Assembly: GCA_027577415.1 (NCBI GenBank) | Contig: JANBQS010000044.1 | Coordinates: 1 to 47,154, forward strand | From: Coemansia sp. RSA 922 | Taxonomy: Eukaryota > Kickxellomycota > Kickxellomycetes > Kickxellales > Kickxellaceae | Reading direction: 5' to 3' | Length of the DNA stretch: 47,154 nt | Shown here: positions 39,675-47,154 of the stretch, piece by piece | Position numbering within the stretch: the first letter of the stretch is position 1 | How the letters are laid out: every line of letters starts with the position of its first letter | Notes under the pieces: model-generated | The model's input: the letters and a program-made list of their open reading frames with translations, nothing else | Databases searched by the model: none | What the model was told of the DNA's origin: nothing | Position numbers and translations under genes: made by a program

Positions 39675-39831
39675 TAATTCAGTCAAACTATCCATTTTTT
39701 GGATTATTACTATATATGACAGTTTTTATTTATTTTACCTTTATACATTATAAACATTTTTTGAATAGTTCCCAAAGGCAACAATATATTGAATATAAAT
39801 AAAATAAATAAAAATTTCCCAGGTATAATAT

Positions 39832-42800
39832 TTACATGGGAAGGGTCTTTAGAACGTTGACCAAATGTTTAACACCCACGATACTCGAAGTAATATCAGG
39901 GTTAAGAGCCATGATTTCCGCCTGCAAGTTCAATGCTGGAGTAAACTGATGTGCGCCAATAGCCTGCACCAATTGCTCAAACAACGGAGCCAGTCTATCT
40001 TTCATCTTGACGTCGTCACAGTTCATCAGATCGAATAGAACATTGAGACGGCGCTCAGCGTCCTCCACCATACGCTTCTGGTTAGGAGCACCGAATTGCT
40101 TAGCACGGGAGAGATGAGCAGTGAGTCCAGATACCGTAGGCTTCCATACGTCGGGTATATGAGTACGGTCTCCCGCTGGGTACTTTGGCCCGGCTGCTTT
40201 GGCCGCAGCAGAGGCAGTGGCAGCTGCAGTGGCGGCTAGAGAGGTGGCGGCAGCTACGGGGTCGCGAGATGGCGAGGCAGTAACCACTTGGCCGCGCATA
40301 GACTGGGGCGCTTGCTGCTGCTGGGCGGGCATCATTTGCTGAGGAGCGAATCCAGGCTGAGGAGCGAATCCAGGCTGGGGAGCGAATCCAGGCTGAGGGA
40401 CGAATCCAGGCTGAGGGACGAATCCAGGCTGCTGCATAGGCTGAGGAACAAAGCCAGGCTGAGGGACGAATCCAGGCTGCTGCGTTGGCTGAGACAACGG
40501 AGGAGGTGGCGGTGGTGGCGGCAGGGGTTTACCAGCATTAGGAACAAAGCCGCCACGAGGAGGACCACCCAGCTGTTGGGGCTGATTGGGAGGTGGAGTA
40601 TCTCTGCCTTGCGGGAACGGACTAACAATAGCAGCTGGCTTGGCACTAGCAACCTGCGACGGGCGTTTAGCAGGCTTTGCCATCATTGGCGGGTCATTCC
40701 AAGGCACGTCTTCGCGACGTGGTGGCGGAGTACGACCGGTAGGAATGGACGCTGGGTTAAGGGGCTGGGGTGGCGGTGGTTGGAATACTCCTGGCTGCTG
40801 CTGTTGGTATCCAATGTTGCTGGCGAATCCTCCGGCAGTGGGGTAGGCTGCTAGAGACTGGGGCGCATAGTGCTGGACGGCTGGCATAGTGGTTGGTGCT
40901 GATGGGTAGGCCTGAGGATATCCGCCATACGCCTGCTGCATTTGCTGTGGAACCAAAGGCTGTTGCTGGACTGGAGGCTGAACCGAAGGCTGCACTGGGG
41001 GCTGGACCGGGGGCTGGACTGGAGTGAGAGGACCAACCTGAACAACAGTCCAAGGCGTATCACTCGTCAAAGCCAAACGATTCCTTAGCACAGCCAACGA
41101 GTCCTCATTGCCACGGTACTCGGCAGGCACGCGATCCAAATACTTTGCGGCAATATCAAACAGTCCCTGCGCAGCCAAAAACTCGGCATAATCGCCGTAG
41201 CAGTCATAAAGAGCAGCCAACACAAACGGTGGCTCTCCACTGTCAACAAACTGTACGGCATTACGGAATACCGACACCTTTTCAATCAACGAGTGTAGGC
41301 CGCTGACGTGACGCCCACTCTTCTTCTGATGAGCGATCCAGATACCAGCTACTTTGTCGAGGTTGCCTGACGCCAGATAGCAGAGTACGGCGTTATCCAA
41401 ATCCCCGCCCTTCTCTAGACGCTGACCCAGGGTCTCGCACAATGAGCTGAACTGATCGCCCTGAGCGTAGGTACAGAGGAGGGCGAGTACTTCGTCCCAT
41501 TCGGCCAAGTCGGCGTTGACTACGATATCCGATAGGTCGCCAGAGACAATGGCGTGGAGAAGACGTACGTAGGGCGCCTGTTGAGCGCGCTTGGCAAAAT
41601 ACTCCTTTTGCACACGAGCAGCCAACTCGGGACTGCCGTAGGGAGCGAGGATAAGTGCATCGGCAAACAACTCTTGCTCGATGCAAAGAGTAACGGCAGC
41701 CTCGATATCGCCTAGAAGGATGGCGCGAGTAATCAGGCCGTTGGTATCCTCCGAGCGAATGTCCTTGGCCTTGTCGTAAATACGGAATGCACCGGAAAAG
41801 GCAACCTCCAAGTCAGAGACATTAGTAGGCTTACTGAAAAAGTCGTCGGCATCGGCATCCAACGACGTAGACGACGCAAACGGATTGTCGCCGTCGGCCT
41901 TGGCCTCTTCTTCTTCCTCCTTCTCTTTCTTTTCGACGGGTTTGGCTTGGATACGAGCTTTGACTTGGTCTTTGTCGAACCCAAGGAACTTTACCAGCTT
42001 ATCGCGCGCGTCCTCCTCAAACAGAATCTGCAAAACCTGCCACGATTTGTCGTCGTCAGCAGTCACTCGCTCTTTGCACAACTCGGCAGCCTGGTTGCTC
42101 TCCAACAGCGACTCTAGCTGCTGCGCCTGCTGCGCCAGCTCCGGCTCAGCCACAAAGTCGGTGATACTCACAAGTGAGCTGGTCTGATTGAAGTGCACGA
42201 GCTGCCCTCCGAACCCAAACACGGCGCCACAGGGACGAGCCAGCCACTTGGGAGGCTTCTTCAGCGACAAAGCCGGAGCAAATAGGGACGACGACTGAGG
42301 GGCAAACGGATCCTCAGGCTCTTCCACCTCGCGACTGAGTGAGTAGAGGTTAATACGGCCGTCAAACGATGCGCCGCTGAGGAGATTGGGGTTGGCCTGG
42401 TTCCACTGGACATCGTAGACCCAATTGCTGGACGGCGGCAGCTCTCCGACTATATCGCCCGAGTCAGGGTTCCAGCACACTGTGCGGTTGTCCTTACCGC
42501 TCGACAACAAAAGACCAGAGTCCTTGTGGCACCACGACAGAGACAGGATGCCGCGCTGATGCCCACCAGCGAACGTCTGCGATGGCGCTTGGGCGTTGCG
42601 GAGGTCCCACAACATGATTACTGGGTTGTTGTCGTCGGAAGACGCAGTGACGAGCTGCGTGGCGCTCTGAGGGTTCCACTCGACGGCTGCTACTCCCGGA
42701 CGACCGCCCTGGCCAATGGTGCCGACACTGCCGAGCGCAATGACCTCGCGGCGTGAGCGCAGGTCCCACACTACGAGGGAGCCGGAGCTGGACGCCGTGG

Positions 42801-43332
42801 CGAGAATATGCTGGACCTGCTGGTTCCAGCACAAATCAGTCACCGTATCCAAGCGCTGGGAGCGAGGTCCAGGCGAATAGGATTTAAAGTCATTGACGAT
42901 ATCCCAGATAAACACCTCGCCGTTAGCTGAACCCGATGCCATAAGGTTCGATGCAAAGGGGTTGAACTGTAGGCCGCTGACTGACCCCGTATGCGCTGAG
43001 CTCGAATGCAAGACAGAGTCCTCTCCGTCGATGATCTTGCAGGCATCCCAGATCGTTATGTCGCCGTTCTCCAGTCCACCTGCCAATACTCCGAGACTGT
43101 CAGTGGAGGTGGACCACGCTAGACGCTGGAACCGAGCGTTGGCCTCGACTTTGCCTATCGCCTCTAACCCGCCGCCGTCGGTGTTGTCATCCAGCTGGAA
43201 GACTTCCAAAAGTGACGTGTTGGAAAACGACGCGTCCATTGCTCCTGCCACAGTACCAGCCGCAATCAGTGGCTGCACATGTTGAGGTCCCCACGCGGGG
43301 ATAGCTGTACGTTCAATGTACTGGTAGACCAT
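39832..43332 (-). CDS. sec31: Sec31, outer coat subunit of COPII
   Basis: ATG at 43332, TAA at 39832; 1166 residues, no intron. The N-terminal ~340 residues are WD40 repeats (GDITIWDACKI, SGSANGEVFIWDIV, LVVWDLRSRREV, VIMLWDLRNAQAP, KDNRTVCWNPDSG). Then an acidic Lys/Glu-rich linker (KKEKEEEEEAKADGDNPFAS) and an alpha-solenoid (ACE1-like) to ~750, with ALYDCYGDYAEFLAAQGLFD. A Pro/Gln-rich linker (~775-1050) carries tandem Q-P-G-F-V/A-P repeats and Pro runs. It ends with a conserved helical domain (HIPDVWKPTVSGLTAHLSRA ... LFDLMNCDDVKMKDRL). Sec31 with Sec13 forms the cage on ER-exit vesicles, and the Pro-rich linker contacts Sec23. It is divergent from the EH gene. Confidence 0.95.
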   Translation of the reverse strand: MVYQYIERTAIPAWGPQHVQPLIAAGTVAGAMDASFSNTSLLEVFQLDDNTDGGGLEAIGKVEANARFQRLAWSTSTDSLGVLAGGLENGDITIWDACKIIDGEDSVLHSSSAHTGSVSGLQFNPFASNLMASGSANGEVFIWDIVNDFKSYSPGPRSQRLDTVTDLCWNQQVQHILATASSSGSLVVWDLRSRREVIALGSVGTIGQGGRPGVAAVEWNPQSATQLVTASSDDNNPVIMLWDLRNAQAPSQTFAGGHQRGILSLSWCHKDSGLLLSSGKDNRTVCWNPDSGDIVGELPPSSNWVYDVQWNQANPNLLSGASFDGRINLYSLSREVEEPEDPFAPQSSSLFAPALSLKKPPKWLARPCGAVFGFGGQLVHFNQTSSLVSITDFVAEPELAQQAQQLESLLESNQAAELCKERVTADDDKSWQVLQILFEEDARDKLVKFLGFDKDQVKARIQAKPVEKKEKEEEEEAKADGDNPFASSTSLDADADDFFSKPTNVSDLEVAFSGAFRIYDKAKDIRSEDTNGLITRAILLGDIEAAVTLCIEQELFADALILAPYGSPELAARVQKEYFAKRAQQAPYVRLLHAIVSGDLSDIVVNADLAEWDEVLALLCTYAQGDQFSSLCETLGQRLEKGGDLDNAVLCYLASGNLDKVAGIWIAHQKKSGRHVSGLHSLIEKVSVFRNAVQFVDSGEPPFVLAALYDCYGDYAEFLAAQGLFDIAAKYLDRVPAEYRGNEDSLAVLRNRLALTSDTPWTVVQVGPLTPVQPPVQPPVQPSVQPPVQQQPLVPQQMQQAYGGYPQAYPSAPTTMPAVQHYAPQSLAAYPTAGGFASNIGYQQQQPGVFQPPPPQPLNPASIPTGRTPPPRREDVPWNDPPMMAKPAKRPSQVASAKPAAIVSPFPQGRDTPPPNQPQQLGGPPRGGFVPNAGKPLPPPPPPPPLSQPTQQPGFVPQPGFVPQPMQQPGFVPQPGFVPQPGFAPQPGFAPQPGFAPQQMMPAQQQQAPQSMRGQVVTASPSRDPVAAATSLAATAAATASAAAKAAGPKYPAGDRTHIPDVWKPTVSGLTAHLSRAKQFGAPNQKRMVEDAERRLNVLFDLMNCDDVKMKDRLAPLFEQLVQAIGAHQFTPALNLQAEIMALNPDITSSIVGVKHLVNVLKTLPM
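40339..40484 (-). repeat. 18-bp in-frame tandem repeats in SEC31
   Basis: About eight imperfect copies of an 18-bp unit (CTGAGGGACGAATCCAGG and variants) encoding Q-P-G-F-V/A-P. They lie in the Pro-rich linker, so copy number can change without breaking the frame. Confidence 0.8.
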
Positions 43333-43557
43333 CTTTTTTTAAATTAAATAATAAAAGTCAAGCCAAGAAAAAAAACGAAAGAGATTGCGCGTTAGTTTCC
43401 TCTTCAGCAACTTGATATGCGTTGCTAGTCTAGCCAATCATCGTCTACCAGCACAAGCAAAAAGAGAGCATGCATCATCGCTCTTTCTTTGTATGTGTGT
43501 TCACACGATATTACTGTTCTGTCTTTCTTAACTATTTGGTAATCAGTTTTTGAAAAG
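43333..43557. promoter_or_regulatory. Divergent promoter between SEC31 and the EH-SH3 gene
   Basis: Only 225 bp separate the two start codons. The spacer is AT-rich with A-rich runs near SEC31 (43341-43385) and no strong TATA for either gene. Both products act in vesicle coats, so co-regulation is possible but not shown. Confidence 0.45.
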
Positions 43558-46527
43558 ATGAATTTACAGCCAGGTACGAGAAATCAAAATGTTTATAATG
43601 CATACCAGCACCAATAAACATATTCACTAACACACTCTTTTCTTACTTTTATTTTGTTAGGCGCTCTGTCGCTGAGCTTCATACCTCAGGCAGATATACC
43701 AACATACACAGCAACATTCAACAGCAATGTACTCGCCGGTAGTACGCGTATCGGTGGTGATGCAGCGAGACGCGTATTAATGCAGTCGCGTTTGCCTGTT
43801 AGCGAGTTGGGTCGTATTTGGGAGTTGTCTGATACGCGTAGAACTGGTAGTCTTTCCTTGGCTGAATTTATGTTGGCCATGTTTCTAGCTCAGTCGAGGA
43901 TCAAAGGTAAAGCTTTGCCTGATAGTTTGCCTCCCAAGATAGCCGCTGAAGTAGCGCTTGCCACGACCCAGACCATGTCCCCTGCTATTGGCACTCAGAC
44001 TATGTTAACTCCGACCATGTTGCCTCAGACTATGCACGCTCAGGCCATGTTGCCTCCCCCGATTATGCACACCCAGACTATGCCTACTCCAGTCGCTACT
44101 CAGATAAACATGCCGGCGCCTACTCACTATGTTGCCGAACCAGAGTCTATCCTGGACTTTGAATCGCAGTTTCCCGATATCACACCCTCTTCGGCCGGTC
44201 TGAACACCGTCAAGCAGTCGTTTATCAACCAGTCTGCCCTCGCCCCACGTACTGGTGACCACCACCAATGGGCAATAACTCCGAGTGAGCGCGCACAGTA
44301 CGAGAGCATATTCCGTCGCTGGGACTCTGGCCGGGGCGTACTGCGTGGTGACCAGGCGCGTGAAGTATTCGCACAATCCTCGCTAACTCAATCCGAGTTG
44401 GCTAAAGTTTGGATGTTATCCGATATAAACAACCAAGGAGAACTCAACTTGGACGAATTCAGCGTCGCCATGCACCTTATATTCCGTCGTTTGGCCGGTG
44501 CCCCATTACCCGACTCTTTACCTCAGGAATTGGTGCCGAGGAGTAGTAAGGATTTCATGGACTCGTTGACTACGATGAAGGAACAGCTCATGTTTAAACG
44601 ACCCGATAAAACTCCCTCCACTTCAGTTCCTCCGGTTAGCGATTTTGATTATGATGATGGTATTTATCAGAGCGCCCATCGTCGACGCAACCTCGGTAGT
44701 AATACTACATCGGTCGCTGATACTCGCTCGCAGTCGCCAGTTGCCGGTTCATCTACCACTGTAGAGTCCGTCGACCAACTACGTCGCCTCGTACAGCAGC
44801 GTAAGGACGAGATCCGACAGGCAAAAGCTGAGGCTGAGCGGCGTCAAAAGGAGAACGCTGAGTCTCGTGTTACTTCTCGTTGGCGTATTGACGATTTGAA
44901 ACGCGATATCGAAGACATTCACCGCAACACCCCTCTACCCTCTTCTGACAGTGGTGGTGATCGCGGTCAGCTCTTAGCTAAGCGTAAGCGCCTGGTATCG
45001 AGTATTAACGAACTATTGTTGATTGTACCTAAATTGGTCCGTGACTATGAGCGGATCTCTGGCGACGTTGCTGATACTTGCAAGGAATTGGCCAAGAAAC
45101 GTAGTAAACCGGCGGTCTCTGATATGGAAGCTAGAGCGGCTCGACTCGTGGCTCAGAGAATGGCGGCACTTACTGGCGAACCGATCGAAGAAGAAAAAGA
45201 AGAAAAGGACGAGTCGGTTGTTAAGGCTGAGCGCAAACTTCTGGAGAGCCGTGAGCGTGTACAGTCTATTACTAGTGGTCTTGATCATGTCGCCCGGTCT
45301 ATGCGTGATCATCAGTCTAATAGTAAATGGGAAGATGGCAGTGGACTATTGGACGAAGTACGCGACTTTGTCTTGAAGCTTGCCACGATCGAACGCCGTG
45401 AGATGAGGACTTCGGCGTTTTCACCGGTTACTCCCCCTACTTCCCAGCGGCAGCAGCAGCAAGAGGTGGAAGAGAAGAAATCGGTTACTCCTCCTGTTGA
45501 TAGGCCGCCTACTATTGCTGAGAGATTGGCGTTGGCTACTAGTAAACAGGAGCGCGATAGGATTTTGCAGGATATCGCTGAAGAGCGGTTCCGTGAGCGT
45601 CAGCGTGCGCTTGGAATACCCGATCCGATCGACGAGGCTACTGTTCCTATTAAGCGGCCCGAGATGCAAGAGCGCGTGCCGCCAGTTACTAGCAATCCCT
45701 TTGCTAGCCATGCGACCGAGCCAGCGCCGCTTCCTCCAGCCTCGGTTCCAGTTTCTTCATATGTCCCAGCTTCTGTTCCTCCAGCCCCTGCTTCTGTCCC
45801 TGCTGCTGTGACCTTTACTGACGATAGCTCTGATGATGAGGAAGAAGAAGAGTGGGATCGCGATGACAGTTCAGACGACGACGACTTACCGGCACCGCTT
45901 GACACTGATTTATTCGGACCACCGCCTACCGATATTCGTGTGGAGTCGCCAGTGAGCAGCGTCAGCTTTGACACTGCATTTGCCAACCCTGCTACACCAC
46001 CCATCAACACGGTTGCCAAAGACGAGAGTAATCCGTTTTTAGGACTGCTCTCTTCCGAGTTTGAGAAATTACGGCTCCGCGCTTTATATCCGTACCACCC
46101 TGACTCTGACAACGAGCTAACTATTGAGACCGGAGACCTGATTGAAACTCTACCAATCCCCAGCTCTTCTTCTAAATCTATGGCACATACGGGTGCTGGC
46201 TGGCTGTATGGAGAGATACTGCGGGAATCAGATACTGACAATGGTGATGGCTGGCAGGCTAGTGGTCGTTCGGGATGGTTCCCTAAGGATTACGCAGAGA
46301 CTTTGGGTGCACCTGGATCGCGTGGTTGGATCAAAACTCGGGCTTTGTTTGGCACGGCTAAATACGATTATGAGCCTCAGCATGAAGATGAACTCAAAGT
46401 GTCTGTTGGCGAGAGAGTCAGAGTCGTTGACGGCGATACCGCTGAGAGCTGGTGGAAAGTTAGGAAAATCGGCCAAGGCGGAGCTGCTGGAATGCTGCCA
46501 GCCATGTACATTGATCTTGACAAGTAG
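43558..46527 (+). CDS. Pan1/Eps15/intersectin-like EH-SH3 endocytic scaffold
   Basis: A 16-nt first exon (43558-43573, MNLQP plus one base) joins across an 87-nt intron (donor CAG|GTACGA, CTAAC branch at ~43627, acceptor TTGTTAG) to 43661-46527, giving 960 residues. Domains: EH1 ~10-105 (LSELGRIWELSDTRRTGSLS), EH2 ~210-310 (LAKVWMLSDINNQGELNLDE, with a good EF loop), a coiled coil from ~370 (VDQLRRLVQQRKDEIRQAK), a helical middle, two N-P-F motifs (TSNPFAS, ESNPFLG), an acidic patch, and two C-terminal SH3 domains (ALYPYHPDSDNELTIETGDL ... GWFPKDY; ALFGTAKYDYEPQHEDELKV ... WWKV). EH domains bind NPF peptides and SH3 domains bind Pro-rich partners. This order resembles a short intersectin more than ascomycete Pan1, which lacks SH3. 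Confidence 0.88.
43574..43660 (+). other. Intron of the EH-SH3 gene
   Basis: 87 nt. Donor CCAG|GTACGAG, branch-like CACTAACAC about 35 nt before the end, long T-rich tract, acceptor TTTTGTTAG|GC. It restores an ATG and the frame (phase 1). Confidence 0.8.
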
Positions 46528-46670
46528 AAGAAAAAATGTACTTTGATTTTTGATCTTAATGTCTGAGAATGAACTTGGTTTTCTCCAACTTTCGTGTTTC
46601 TTCCAACTCTGCATTTAAAACCTATTTATTTTTTTTTTTTTTTTTTGAAATTCTTCGCTACTTGTTTAAA

Positions 46671-47154
46671 ATGAAGAGAAAGGCAGCTCAATCCGGTGCT
46701 GCTGCTGCTGCTACTCGCAAGCGCTCAACTACTCAAAAGCCCGCAGCTGAACCTACGCCCGATGTTAAGCCAAAGATCAAGACTGAACCCACGCCTGATG
46801 TTAAGCCAAAGCTCGAGACAGCATCAAAGCCGGATATTAAGCCAAAGCCTGTGGCTGAATCGAAGGCCGCAGTTAAGCCAAAGCCCGCAGCCAAAGCAAA
46901 ACCCGCAGCTAAGCGGAAGCCCGTAGCCAAACCAAGGCATGTCGCTAGGCCCAAGTACATCGCTAGGCCCTCTACATCGGCCCCTTCATCTCACAGCCAT
47001 GTTTCAGCAAAAGTTGAGAGTCGTACTTTGACGATAGACGACTACGTAGTGTCGTATACGAACTCTCTGGCTAGGAACGAGCCCATTATTAGAGCACCAG
47101 CCAGCAGCGGATTCCAGTCGGCTAGCACGCTGCTGATGACGAAACCAATCGTCA
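46671..47154 (+). CDS. Lys/Ala/Pro-rich protein, 5' part only
   Basis: ATG at 46671 after a long T run (~46628-46646); the frame is open to the window end (161 codons, C-terminus missing). The start KRKAAQSGAAAAATRKRS looks nuclear. Residues ~25-100 are imperfect repeats of the type (D/A)VKPK with Pro-Ala-Ala, like a histone H1 tail; one copy contains IKTE, a consensus SUMOylation site. From ~115 composition becomes normal (VESRTLTIDDYVVSYTNSL), suggesting a folded domain that continues beyond the window. Family unknown. Confidence 0.7.
   Translation, partial: MKRKAAQSGAAAAATRKRSTTQKPAAEPTPDVKPKIKTEPTPDVKPKLETASKPDIKPKPVAESKAAVKPKPAAKAKPAAKRKPVAKPRHVARPKYIARPSTSAPSSHSHVSAKVESRTLTIDDYVVSYTNSLARNEPIIRAPASSGFQSASTLLMTKPIV

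Noticed and set aside
40288..40854. Long Arg/Leu-rich plus-strand frame opposite SEC31
   Set aside because: Shadow frame created by the Q-P-G-F repeat and GC-rich linker of SEC31.
1..47154. CRISPR arrays, rRNA genes or a complete transposase
   Set aside because: No regularly spaced short repeats, rRNA-like blocks or DDE/reverse-transcriptase motifs were seen on either strand.

Overview
The window is nuclear DNA of a fungus. It carries a Clr4/SUV39-type H3K9 methyltransferase, the COPII coat protein Sec31, the translocon protein Sec72, a BolA protein, an EH-domain endocytic scaffold and several FunK1-type kinases. Spliceosomal introns are few and short. Several genes start 60-90 bp downstream of a clear TATA box. 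An MCM9-type helicase, an EH protein ending in SH3 domains, many FunK1 genes and a family of F-box/LRR-like proteins point to an early-diverging lineage. My guess is Kickxellomycotina (Coemansia-like); this is an inference and not tested.

Layout. 0-7 kb is conserved: a small C2HC zinc-finger gene, the H3K9 methyltransferase, and a convergent ABCC-type ABC transporter. 7-17 kb is a graveyard: a bleomycin-hydrolase remnant, three decaying F-box/LRR-like copies, a FunK1 pseudogene and copy A of a dispersed repeat. 17-20 kb holds an intact two-exon FunK1 kinase. 20-26 kb has small genes: a 29-residue secreted-peptide candidate, a RING E3, a frameshifted seryl-tRNA synthetase copy and a mitochondrial BolA protein. 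26.5-29 kb is a third FunK1 locus, open except for two in-frame TGA codons. 29-31.2 kb has small lineage-specific ORFs and repeat copy B. 31.2-34.5 kb is conserved again: Sec72 and MCM9 (tail to tail, 6 bp apart) and a tubby/LURP-like protein. 35-39.7 kb has a 41-residue zinc-finger gene, repeat copy C, and a tandem cluster of three small divergent paralogues, each preceded by a repeated ~95 bp upstream module. 39.8-47.1 kb has SEC31 and a Pan1/intersectin-like gene sharing one divergent promoter, then the start of a Lys/Ala/Pro-rich protein that runs off the end.

The most novel candidate is the 36-39.7 kb cluster. Its three encoded proteins share a beta-strand start, a V-Y-I-F-like strand and a C-terminal helix. 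One of them ends in a basic tail that is also encoded by the three dispersed repeats. The second is the 29-residue ORF with a signal peptide and a predicted nine-residue product. Pseudogene stop codons whose ancestral codon can be guessed mostly fit C:G to T:A transitions.

All calls come from reading the sequence by eye. Family names rest on remembered motifs and no search was run.
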